A stretch of DNA of 12,775 nucleotides, taken from the NCBI GenBank assembly GCA_003522805.1, contig DPIB01000126.1, forward strand, positions 1 to 12,775, written 5' to 3'. The stretch comes from Fervidobacterium sp. (GTDB lineage Bacteria; Thermotogota; Thermotogae; Thermotogales; Fervidobacteriaceae). The number at the start of each line of letters is the position of its first letter. The stretch's first letter is position 1. Of this stretch, positions 1 to 6,900 are shown piece after piece. Below the pieces are notes generated by a model that had not been told where the DNA came from, did not search any database, and saw only the letters and a program-made list of their open reading frames with translations. Made by a program: the position numbers and the translations under genes.

Positions 1-704
1 ACTGGGCAGGTTATCAATTGCCAACAGAAGCACAGTGGGAAAAGGCAGCAAGAGGTAAAGACGGTAGAATGTATCCGTGGGGGAATGAGCTCCTCTCAAG
101 CGGATTCAACGATGGAAAGAAAGAATACAGTGTATACAGCTTTGAAAAAACGGATGTCTCACCTTATGGTGTTGTCAATATGTATGGATTGCCTATAGAA
201 TTCTGTCGCGATTATTATGATAAATCGGCGTACAAAAAACTTTCGACAGATAACCCTTTGAATACTTCTGGCTCTCTTGTAGTTGGTCGCACTGGTGCCA
301 TTGCTGGAAGGATTACCGATAGGATAAGTGTGGATCCGAAAGAAAAGAGGAATGATTTTACGTTCAGGGTAGTCATAGATGCTGATTCTGCTAAAGACAT
401 CATCAAGAAACCATTGAATAACAAGGCATTTGGTGTAACTTGGTTTGTTGTGAATGATGCAGTGAGGCAGACATATAAAGTAAAGGCGGATGGATTGTAC
501 ATAGCATACGTAGAAAAGAGTTCTCCAGCAGAGGTGGCTGGCCTCAAAGTAGGCGATGTCATTGTTTCAGTTGATGGAAAGGCTGTTAAAACAATCGATG
601 ATGTTGCTAAATCTATAATTGGAAAGACAGTTGTAACGATAACTGTTGATAGAGCTGGTAAAAAAGTAGACGTAAAACTGATACCTGGTGAATGGAAATT
701 CTAG
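1..704 (+). CDS. FGE/sulfatase-modifying-factor-like domain fused to C-terminal PDZ domain (5' truncated)
   Basis: The gene runs in from the left edge; the first full codon is at position 3. The reading WAGYQLPTEAQWEKAARG at the edge is the classic core of the FGE-sulfatase (SUMF1/EgtB-like, C-type-lectin-fold) domain, so the TTG at 18 is an internal leucine and not a start. The FGE part covers roughly visible residues 1-125 (YPWGNE, then SPYGVVNMYG, ending FRVV). A PDZ domain follows at about 143-233, with GLYIAYVEKSSPAEVAGLKVGDVI and the usual VDGKAV strand. Key FGE motifs are eroded: the usual AGNVWEW is YGLPIEF, the RGGSW motif is missing, and the catalytic cysteine pair of true FGE is absent. 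I therefore infer a binding or scaffold role, not oxidation of a sulfatase cysteine. PDZ domains of this type usually sit outside the cytoplasmic membrane, but any signal peptide would lie left of the window. The substrate is unknown. Confidence 0.85.
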   Translation, partial: WAGYQLPTEAQWEKAARGKDGRMYPWGNELLSSGFNDGKKEYSVYSFEKTDVSPYGVVNMYGLPIEFCRDYYDKSAYKKLSTDNPLNTSGSLVVGRTGAIAGRITDRISVDPKEKRNDFTFRVVIDADSAKDIIKKPLNNKAFGVTWFVVNDAVRQTYKVKADGLYIAYVEKSSPAEVAGLKVGDVIVSVDGKAVKTIDDVAKSIIGKTVVTITVDRAGKKVDVKLIPGEWKF

Positions 705-1273
705 TTGGTATCGATTTTCATGCTCTGAAATTTCTGCCAAAGCCTTTCAACTTTTTGTTCATCTATATCACAGAATATGACTTTCTCTAGGCTACCAGAA
801 TAGTCGGAGAAATAATTGATAGTTGTCTTGTATGTTACTTCTATGAATCGATCTAGTGAGTAGCCAAATATTCCCGTTCCGATAAAAGGTAATGCGACAG
901 AATTCAGTCTTAGCTCTGATGCCTTTCCGAATACGTTGCTCAAGCATTTTGAAAGAATGATGTCATTTTCAACTTTATCTCCAATAGGTCCTACTGTGTG
1001 AAGGATGTACTTAACGTTCAATCTACCTGGTCCTGTGACAGCAACACTACCTGGTGCCACAGGACCATGTTTTTGTACATACTCATCACTTTCTTTTTGG
1101 ATTTCAGTTCCTCCGCTTCGTACTATCGCACCTGCTACTCCACCACCGTGTTTTAGATATGAATTTGCTGCATTTACAATTGCATCAACTTCTAGTCTGG
1201 TTATATCTGCACAGATAAACTGCAATAATATTATTCCTTTCTCCTTTTTAGTAATCTCTAGTTCCCTTGTCAC
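701..1273 (-). CDS. Macrodomain protein (ADP-ribose-binding, Appr-1''-p processing family)
   Basis: A single macrodomain of about 190 residues. Visible motifs are ADITRLEVDAIVNAAN (residues 22-37), HGGGVAGAI (42-50), a long stretch ending YILHTVGP, and the phosphate loop ALPFIGTGIFGYSLD. These form the ADP-ribose pocket. The family binds ADP-ribose and often removes it from proteins, O-acetyl-ADP-ribose or DNA. The Asp used by MacroD-type hydrolases after GGGV is Ala here, as in the archaeal Af1521 type, so whether it hydrolyses or only binds is open. The GTG at 1273 is preferred because a near-perfect GGAGGTG lies 6 nt upstream. An ATG at 1288 in the same frame has a weaker site and would add five residues. 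Last gene of the minus-strand operon: it begins inside the 3' end of rarA, which suggests translational coupling, and its stop overlaps the stop of the opposing gene at 704. Confidence 0.9.
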   Translation of the reverse strand: MTRELEITKKEKGIILLQFICADITRLEVDAIVNAANSYLKHGGGVAGAIVRSGGTEIQKESDEYVQKHGPVAPGSVAVTGPGRLNVKYILHTVGPIGDKVENDIILSKCLSNVFGKASELRLNSVALPFIGTGIFGYSLDRFIEVTYKTTINYFSDYSGSLEKVIFCDIDEQKVERLWQKFQSMKIDTN

Positions 1274-2552
1274 GCTGAGCACCTCCATGAGAATCTTCCC
1301 CTTCTTTCTTAACGCCTCTTAAATCATCCTTTGCATCCTTAAATCTATCCTTCCAAAGTCTAGCGTATACTTCAGCGATTTTCGATTCTTTGGCTATGTT
1401 TTTTGGAAGATAAAATGGTCCTTTTACACTCTTTGGCAAGTATTCCTGCCTAATGAAGCCGCCGAATTCGTGTGGATATTTGTATCCACTTCCTTCTATG
1501 TTTAGTAGATGCCTAGGAACCGGGATGTTCATAGTCTCTTTAGCTACTTCGGTTGCTCTAGATATAGCTTCGTAGGATGAATTGCTCTTCGGTGCTAGCG
1601 ATAGATATATAACGCACTCGGAAAGATTGAGTAAACACTCGGGCATTCCAACCATCTCAACAGCCTGCATAGTTGAAACAGCAAGAACAAGTGCAAACGG
1701 ATCTGCAAGGCCTATATCCTCACTCGCAAGTATGACGAGTCTCCTTGCTATGAAACGAGGATCTTCCCCGCCGTTGATCATTCTCGACATGTAGTACAAC
1801 GAAGCATCTGGGTCACTTCCACGCATGCTTTTGATAAATGCTGAAGCAAGATTGTAATGCTCATTATCTGTGTACTTTGTTAGTTCTTCCCCCAAGTACA
1901 TCTGCAAAATCGATTCATCGACTTTCTCTCTTCCATTTATAGCTGCCATATTTGCAAGTATCTCATATGTGCTTATCATGTACCTTGCATCACCATTTGC
2001 CGAGTCTATGATGAATTTTCTTACCTCTTCCACAATTTCTATTCCTAGATGTTCTACCGCTCTATTCAATATCTTACCAAGATCTGCATTGGAAAGCTTC
2101 TTAAAATTCAATATTCGACATCTAGACAGTAGTGCAGGGTTAAGAGTGTGTTGCGGACTTTCTGTTGTTGTGCCATATAAAACATACAATCCCGTTTCAA
2201 CACCAGGCAAGAATACATCTTGCTGTTTTTTATTAAACCTATGTATCTCATCGATAAAAAGAAGAAGCTTTTTAATCCCTTTCAAGTTATAAGCATATCT
2301 TTCCCATTGCTTGATCTCTTCTACCGAGGTAAATGCTGCATTGAGATGAACAACTTCATAAGTTGTATACTTCTTTATGATGTTCAAAAGAGAAGTTTTC
2401 CCGCTACCAGCGGGTCCATAAAGAATTGCAGAAAATAATTGATCGTTTTCAATAGAAGTGCGTAGCAAAGCACCTGGTGCCATCAAGTGTTCTTGACCTG
2501 TAAAATCTTCAAAAGAATCAGGCCTCAGTATTTCGTTTAAACCATTCGACAG
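1248..2552 (-). CDS. rarA: Replication-associated recombination ATPase RarA (MgsA/WRNIP1 family)
   Basis: AAA+ ATPase of the clamp-loader-like RarA/Mgs1/WRNIP1 family, which acts at stalled replication forks. With the start proposed here it has 434 residues: Walker A GPAGSGKT (46-53), Walker B LLLFIDEIHRFNK followed by QQDVFLPGVE, sensor GTTTESP, arginine-finger region LLSRCRIL, and the C-terminal tetramer region with SMRGSDPDASLYYMSRMI, ASEDIGLADP and APKSNSSY. The first ATG/GTG/TTG in frame is TTG 2486, which would cut off the conserved family N-terminus. That N-terminus (LNEILRPDSFEDFTGQEHL) is encoded upstream in the same frame. The frame is open back to 2558, and CTG at 2552 gives a start matching the length of Bacillus RarA, with AAGGG and GAGG sequences just upstream. 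Initiation at CTG is therefore an inference. The gene overlaps the end of galE by 35 nt and the macrodomain gene by 26 nt. Confidence 0.93.
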   Translation of the reverse strand: MSNGLNEILRPDSFEDFTGQEHLMAPGALLRTSIENDQLFSAILYGPAGSGKTSLLNIIKKYTTYEVVHLNAAFTSVEEIKQWERYAYNLKGIKKLLLFIDEIHRFNKKQQDVFLPGVETGLYVLYGTTTESPQHTLNPALLSRCRILNFKKLSNADLGKILNRAVEHLGIEIVEEVRKFIIDSANGDARYMISTYEILANMAAINGREKVDESILQMYLGEELTKYTDNEHYNLASAFIKSMRGSDPDASLYYMSRMINGGEDPRFIARRLVILASEDIGLADPFALVLAVSTMQAVEMVGMPECLLNLSECVIYLSLAPKSNSSYEAISRATEVAKETMNIPVPRHLLNIEGSGYKYPHEFGGFIRQEYLPKSVKGPFYLPKNIAKESKIAEVYARLWKDRFKDAKDDLRGVKKEGEDSHGGAQRDKGTRDY

Positions 2553-3453
2553 TTTTCCTCAACCCTTCTTCAAGTGAATATTTCGGTTCCCATTTCAGTT
2601 CAATCCAAGCCTTGTTGTAGCAAAGAAGGCTTTTCCTTATATCTCCTTTTCTATGTGGTCCATAGATAGGATCTTTCTTATAGCCTGTCAATTTCTTCAG
2701 CACTTTGAAAAGCTCCTTTGTCGTTGTGCCAGTTGCTGTACCGATGTTTATTACCAACTTATCTCCTCTTTCCATTGCCTTAACGTTAGCATTTACGACG
2801 TCTTCAACATAGACATAATCTCTTGTGTATTCACCATCTCCAAATATCGTGCAGTCTTCACCTTTCAACATCCTAGATGTGAATATAGCTACAACTCCAG
2901 CCTCACCATACGGATCTTGCCTAGGTCCGTAGACATTGCCGTATCTCAAAACAGTGTAATTAAGCCCAAATTCTTTGCTAAAGAACCTTAGATAATTTTC
3001 AACAGAGAACTTTGCGATACCATATGGAGACATCGGTTGTGGGTAGACACTCTCTGGAGTGGGAAAGACTTTTACATCCTCACCATAAATTGCTCCACCA
3101 GTTGATGAAAAGATGAATTTCTTCACATTATGTTCAGCAGAAGCCTTTATCAAGTTCAAACTACCAATTATATTCCAATTAGCATCCTTAACAGGATCTT
3201 TAACAGAGATCGATACACTCGATTGCGCAGCAAGATGAAATACATACTCAAAATCCTCTTTGGAGAATAGTTCATTGACCTCTTCACTTCTAGATATATC
3301 CATCTCTACAAACTTTGCGTTGGGGTTTAAGTTCTCTCTTTTGCCAGTCGACAGGTTATCAACAATAACAACATCATTGCCAAGCTCAACCAATTTGTCT
3401 GTGATGTGTGATCCAATGAACCCTGCGCCACCAGTTACCAATATCTTACTCAT
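2518..3453 (-). CDS. galE: NAD-dependent nucleotide-sugar epimerase, UDP-glucose 4-epimerase (GalE)-like
   Basis: Extended short-chain dehydrogenase/reductase of 311 residues. The N-terminal Rossmann fold shows TGGAGFIGSH (7-16) with an acidic residue ending the second strand (VDNLSTG, Asp32), which is typical of NAD binding. HLAAQSSV follows at 73-80, the FSSTGGAIYG stretch supplies the catalytic Thr118, and the catalytic pair YGIAK is Tyr144 and Lys148. The C-terminal half has RYGNVYGPRQDP and RDYVYVEDV, as in GalE-type epimerases. The likely reaction is interconversion of UDP-glucose and UDP-galactose or a related sugar, using tightly bound NAD. It closely resembles what I recall of T. maritima TM0509, studied as a UDP-galactose 4-epimerase. 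The start ATG has AAGGAGG 9 nt upstream and overlaps the regulator stop by 8 bp. Substrate choice (hexose, N-acetylhexosamine or uronate) cannot be read with certainty. Confidence 0.88.
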   Translation of the reverse strand: MSKILVTGGAGFIGSHITDKLVELGNDVVIVDNLSTGKRENLNPNAKFVEMDISRSEEVNELFSKEDFEYVFHLAAQSSVSISVKDPVKDANWNIIGSLNLIKASAEHNVKKFIFSSTGGAIYGEDVKVFPTPESVYPQPMSPYGIAKFSVENYLRFFSKEFGLNYTVLRYGNVYGPRQDPYGEAGVVAIFTSRMLKGEDCTIFGDGEYTRDYVYVEDVVNANVKAMERGDKLVINIGTATGTTTKELFKVLKKLTGYKKDPIYGPHRKGDIRKSLLCYNKAWIELKWEPKYSLEEGLRKTVEWFKRNTEA

Positions 3454-3973
3454 CTAGCTCATCCTCCTTGATCTTGCCTTTTAGTCGATATACTTCTTCA
3501 GGTATTTCAAGATCCTTCCTGTTTTCTCTAATGAACTCTTCTAATTCTTTAGTTTTTTCCTCTGTAAAGTCTATTAAGATTGAATAGAACTTCCTTAGCT
3601 TTCTCCTTGTGTCAGCGTCTAAATCATAAACCATTAAACTTGCAATTTGCTGAGCCTTCTTTTCTGGTAGACCCACAACATATATAAAGAAATACTTAAT
3701 ACGTGATTCACCAGATTTCAGCATCTGCGCTATTTTGAGCCCCCGAGGAGTGAGCCGAACAAAGCTATACCTCTTATGATCAACAACACCAAGGTCCACA
3801 AGTTTCTTGACCGCATTAGTAGCACTGGCGTAAGAAACACCTTTGAGTTTTGCTATTTCAGAGATCCTGGCAACACCTTCACTTTCGATTAGTGTGTATA
3901 TAGCCGAAATGTAACTCATAACAGTTGGCGTTAACTTTGTTTCATGCCTTAAGTCTCGTTGATCTTTTTTCAT
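3446..3973 (-). CDS. DtxR/MntR-like winged-helix transcriptional regulator lacking the usual metal ligands
   Basis: A 175-residue predicted DNA-binding protein. Residues 15-84 form a winged helix-turn-helix of the DtxR/MntR type (SYISAIYTLIESEGVARISEIAKLKGVSYASATNAVKKLVDLG, wing YSFVRLTPRGLKIA). A helical dimerisation segment with IYVVGLPEKKAQQIASLMVYDLD follows, then a charged C-terminal tail rich in Glu and Lys. There is no SH3-like third domain. In DtxR and MntR the metal ligands are a Met or Asp in the first helix and His/Glu/Cys residues around the dimer helix. By my alignment these positions here are Ser, Glu, Lys, Gln, Ala and Ser, so metal sensing is doubtful. The start ATG has AAAGGAGG 9 nt upstream. 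It lies 63 bp after udg and overlaps galE by 8 bp. It may control its own operon, but I see no clear operator. Confidence 0.75.
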   Translation of the reverse strand: MKKDQRDLRHETKLTPTVMSYISAIYTLIESEGVARISEIAKLKGVSYASATNAVKKLVDLGVVDHKRYSFVRLTPRGLKIAQMLKSGESRIKYFFIYVVGLPEKKAQQIASLMVYDLDADTRRKLRKFYSILIDFTEEKTKELEEFIRENRKDLEIPEEVYRLKGKIKEDELDE

Positions 3974-4036
3974 TTTTTAGTTCCTCCTTTTATTTCTTTT
4001 TTGCTTTTATGATATTCCTATTAAATCTTATTTTAT

Positions 4037-4636
4037 CTATTTTTCAGCGTTTCCCTTTATGAACTCGTCATAGTATTTTCTTACCCTTTTTATATCTTGC
4101 CAAGTAAGATCCTTGGGACTGCCTTTTTCTTTCGATGGATTTCTAAGCAAATAACTTGGATGAAACATAGGAAAAATAACAATGCTGTCTCTCCAAATGG
4201 ATTCTTTTCCGCGAACCTTGGTTATCTGTTCATCTTTACCTAGAAAAAAATTAACGGCAGTACTTCCAAGTGGTACTATCATTCTGGGGTTTATGATCTG
4301 TATTTGCGACAAAAGATAATCAGAACAAGATTGTATTTCAAGATTTGTTGGGACTCTATTGTTTGGAGGGCGACATTTTACAATATTTGTGATGTAAACA
4401 CTTTCACGTTTGATGCTTACCGATTCAAGAATTTTTGTGAGCAGCTGGCCTGCCTTTCCCACAAAAGGTCGCCCTTGGATATCTTCTTCCTCTCCAGGAC
4501 CTTCACCGACGAACATTATTGGAGAATAGAGATTTCCTTCTCCAGGCACAGCATTCTTTTTAATCAAACCTAGAGGACACATCTGGCATTCCCTTATTCG
4601 TTCTTCTACGATTCTCATCAAATCTTCTTTTCTCAT
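4037..4636 (-). CDS. udg: Family 4 (iron-sulfur) uracil-DNA glycosylase
   Basis: Thermostable uracil-DNA glycosylase of family 4, which removes uracil produced by cytosine deamination and starts base-excision repair. Of the 199 residues, Cys17 and Cys20 (CQMC), Cys88 (KCRPPNNR) and Cys104 match the four ligands of the family's 4Fe-4S cluster. Motif 1 is GEGPGEEED at 44-52, followed by GRPFVGKAGQLL. The late active-site motif is HPSYLLRNP. Length and motif order fit the family, for example T. maritima TM0511 from memory. ATG 4636 is supported by an AAGGGGGAG site just upstream. It is the first gene of the five-gene minus-strand operon that ends with rarA and the macrodomain gene. High uracil load from heat-driven deamination makes this a core gene in thermophiles. 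Confidence 0.95.
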   Translation of the reverse strand: MRKEDLMRIVEERIRECQMCPLGLIKKNAVPGEGNLYSPIMFVGEGPGEEEDIQGRPFVGKAGQLLTKILESVSIKRESVYITNIVKCRPPNNRVPTNLEIQSCSDYLLSQIQIINPRMIVPLGSTAVNFFLGKDEQITKVRGKESIWRDSIVIFPMFHPSYLLRNPSKEKGSPKDLTWQDIKRVRKYYDEFIKGNAEK

Positions 4637-4805
4637 CGTCTCCCCCTTGTCGAGTACGATATTGTTTGTATATTAATTTTCATATTGTACTACTGTGAGC
4701 CACTCATGGCTAAAGATACGAGTGTATAAGCACTCATTCTTCAGAAATGACTTAGTACTTATCAAATTTCTCAAATACGAAAAACAAAGTTTGGTTAACA
4801 TTTTT
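4637..4805 (-). promoter_or_regulatory. Long leader of the udg operon with short competing hairpins
   Basis: About 160 nt lie between the predicted transcription start near 4799 and the udg start codon, and no gene is visible there. On the RNA (minus strand) the order is GAGTG (4735-4731), CACTC (4724-4720), GAGTG (4705-4701), so the middle element could pair with either neighbour. The last copy also lies within a 5-bp hairpin AGCCA/TGGCT at 4698-4711. Another 5-bp hairpin TCATT/AATGA lies at 4734-4750. These stems are short and I recognise no known riboswitch family, so a regulatory role is only a possibility. Confidence 0.35.
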
Positions 4806-4835
4806 ATTATACCATAAACTATGTCATCATTTCAA
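4806..4835 (-). promoter_or_regulatory. Probable sigma-70 type promoter of the udg-to-macrodomain operon
   Basis: On the minus strand, TTGAAA (4835-4830) and a perfect TATAAT (4811-4806) are separated by 18 nt. TGG directly before the -10 gives an extended -10 (TGnTATAAT). Transcription would start near 4799 and run into udg. The promoter lies just beyond the terminator of the upstream exporter operon, as expected for a separate transcription unit. Confidence 0.75.
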
Positions 4836-4874
4836 GTTCTTAGCACTCTCTTTTTTCAACTCTTGATCAGAACG

Positions 4875-4907
4875 AAAAAAATCCCACCGATAGTCAATGG
4901 TGGGATT
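4875..4907 (-). terminator. Intrinsic terminator of the marR-ABC exporter operon
   Basis: A perfect 9-bp inverted repeat AATCCCACC / GGTGGGATT (4880-4888 and 4899-4907) encloses a 10-nt loop. Read on the minus strand it is followed at once by a run of seven T (4881-4875). It lies about 25 bp after the stop codon of the second ABC subunit. The plus-strand side has no comparable T run, so it works in the minus direction. Confidence 0.93.
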
Positions 4908-4930
4908 AAAGTTTTGTTGCATTAATTTTC

Positions 4931-6856
4931 TTAACTTTCCACAAGTGCACCCATAAACTGGCTCTTGTACATATCTGCATAAAATCCGTTCTTCTCGAGA
5001 AGTTCTTTATGGGTTCCTATCTCGATTATCTTTCCTTCATTCATGACAAGAATCATATCTGCCTCTCTTATCGTGGACAGTCTGTGCGCTACTACGAATG
5101 ATGTCCTATCTTTCATCAAGTCTTCCATAGCTCTTTGTATGTATATTTCTGTCAATGTATCGACGTTACTTGTCGCCTCGTCGAGTATGAGTATGTCAGG
5201 ATCCGCTAAGAAAGCTCTTGCTATGGTCAATAGTTGCTTTTGACCTTGGGAGATGTTAGAGGAATCTTCACCTATTACCGTGTTATAACCATCGGGCAGA
5301 GTTGTAATAAAATGATGGACATGTGCTGCCTTTGCTGCATTTATTATATCTTCCTCTGTAGCGTTTTCTCTCCCATATGCTATGTTATCTCTTATTGTTC
5401 CGGAGAATAGCCACGTATCTTGTAAAACCATCCCAAAATGCTTTCTGAGATTATATTTTTTTATATCACGTATGTCTATTCCATCAACTTTTATGCTTCC
5501 TCCTTGAATTTCGTAGAATCTCATCATCAAATTAACGAGTGTGGTCTTGCCAGCACCAGTCGGTCCAACAATTGCAACTTTTTGACCACTCTTAACGTCT
5601 ATATTGAGATTTTCTATCAATGGTTTATCTGGAACATAGCTAAACTTGACGGATTCGAATTTGACGTTACCTTCTACTCTGTCTAGTTCGATCGCATTTG
5701 GCTTATCTGGTATTTCTTCCTGTTCTTCCATGATTTCAGAGATCCTCTCTGCTGCTGCGAGTGTGGATTGTATCATATTGACGATGTTTGCAATCTGCAC
5801 TATCGGTTGATTGAATTGCCGTGAGTACTGTATAAAGGCTTGGACATCACCAATTGTAATTGCATTCTTCGTGACAAGAATACCACCACCTACTGCGACA
5901 AATATGTATCCAGCATTACCTATGAAATTCATTATAGGCATGATGATGCCTGAGACGAAATGTGCCATCTTGGCTGAATGGTAGAGTTTTTCATTCGTTT
6001 CGGAAAAAGCTTCGATTTCATCCTTTTCACGACCGTAAGCCTTAACCACGATATGTCCACCGTAGACTTCCTCAATTTGTCCTGTCAAAAGTCCGAGATT
6101 CTCTTGTTGCTGAGCGAAGAATCTTTGGGAATTCTTAGCAACAAGCACTGTTGCTAATATGCTTAATGGTAATGTGGCGAGAGTTAATAGCGTTAACCAG
6201 CCGTTTATTGTAAGCATCATGTATGTTATGCCGACGATCGTAACAATACCTGAAATAAACTGCATCAAACTCTGCTGAAGTGTGGTACTGATCAGGTCGA
6301 TATCGTTAGTTACTCTACTGATGATATCACCATGCGAAGTGTTATCATAGAATTTTAGTGGAAGTTTTCTTAATTTCTCGCTTACATCCTCCCTCAACGT
6401 TCTCACAAGCTTTTGGGTAACTCCCGACATTATGAAACCCTGAAAAAAATGTAAAACTGCCGAAGTAACATAAAGTATCGCCACAGTCACAAGTACTTGG
6501 AATATTTTTTCGAAATCCATCTTGGTGTTCAGAAATCTTGAGAGTGGTGATTGACGCAATAGAATAACCCGAAATATCTCTGTTGTTGCTTGTCCCATAA
6601 CTTTTGGAGCTTTTATTGTGAGGATAGTTGCAGTTATGGTAATAGCAAGAACAATGATAATCAAGAGTGCATACGGTTTTATGTACGAGAGCAAGAATTT
6701 AGCTGCTTTTTTAAAGTCCTTTGGTTTTTCCCCAGCACGTGCGAGGGCTCGTCCGCCACCCCTTCCAGCCTTCCTTTGCCTTCCACTAGAAGCAGTTTGC
6801 CTGGGATTGTTTTGGGTATTATTTTTTGAAGTTGTATTCTTTTCTTTTTCGTCCAT
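4931..6856 (-). CDS. ABC exporter half-transporter, TM288-like (canonical catalytic ATPase subunit)
   Basis: Half-transporter: a transmembrane domain (about residues 55-375 with the ATG start) followed by an ATPase domain. Motifs with ATG numbering are Walker A GPTGAGKTT (431-439), Q-loop VLQDTWLFSGT, signature ISQGQ (535-539), Walker B ILILDEATS with catalytic Glu560, and switch His591 (VVAHRLSTI). The signature departs from LSGGQ, as I recall for TM288 (LSQGQ). In the heterodimer this subunit supplies the Walker motifs of the working ATP site and the poor signature of the degenerate site. The protein extrudes lipophilic compounds across the cytoplasmic membrane; the substrate is unknown. 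The N-terminus carries an unusual 45-residue Asn/Gln-rich then Arg/Gly-rich tail (RKAGRGGGRALARAGEK) before the first membrane helix. ATG 6856 is chosen because GAGGTG lies 6 nt upstream; GTG 6865 is an in-frame alternative adding three residues. It starts 44 bp after its partner gene. Confidence 0.93.
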   Translation of the reverse strand: MDEKEKNTTSKNNTQNNPRQTASSGRQRKAGRGGGRALARAGEKPKDFKKAAKFLLSYIKPYALLIIIVLAITITATILTIKAPKVMGQATTEIFRVILLRQSPLSRFLNTKMDFEKIFQVLVTVAILYVTSAVLHFFQGFIMSGVTQKLVRTLREDVSEKLRKLPLKFYDNTSHGDIISRVTNDIDLISTTLQQSLMQFISGIVTIVGITYMMLTINGWLTLLTLATLPLSILATVLVAKNSQRFFAQQQENLGLLTGQIEEVYGGHIVVKAYGREKDEIEAFSETNEKLYHSAKMAHFVSGIIMPIMNFIGNAGYIFVAVGGGILVTKNAITIGDVQAFIQYSRQFNQPIVQIANIVNMIQSTLAAAERISEIMEEQEEIPDKPNAIELDRVEGNVKFESVKFSYVPDKPLIENLNIDVKSGQKVAIVGPTGAGKTTLVNLMMRFYEIQGGSIKVDGIDIRDIKKYNLRKHFGMVLQDTWLFSGTIRDNIAYGRENATEEDIINAAKAAHVHHFITTLPDGYNTVIGEDSSNISQGQKQLLTIARAFLADPDILILDEATSNVDTLTEIYIQRAMEDLMKDRTSFVVAHRLSTIREADMILVMNEGKIIEIGTHKELLEKNGFYADMYKSQFMGALVES

Positions 6857-6900
6857 TCTTCTCACCTCTTCAGATCATCTTATCCATCTTGCTAGTGAAA

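Noticed and set aside
18..20. TTG as the start of the first gene
   Set aside because: The residues before it (WAGYQ) continue the conserved FGE motif to the window edge, so it is an internal leucine of a truncated gene.
701..1273. DarG antitoxin of a DarT/DarG pair
   Set aside because: No DarT-like ADP-ribosyltransferase lies next to it; the neighbours are rarA and a converging FGE-PDZ gene, and the motif looks like the Af1521 type.
1870..2292. A 140-codon plus-strand frame inside rarA
   Set aside because: It is antisense to a strongly conserved AAA+ core with no independent support.
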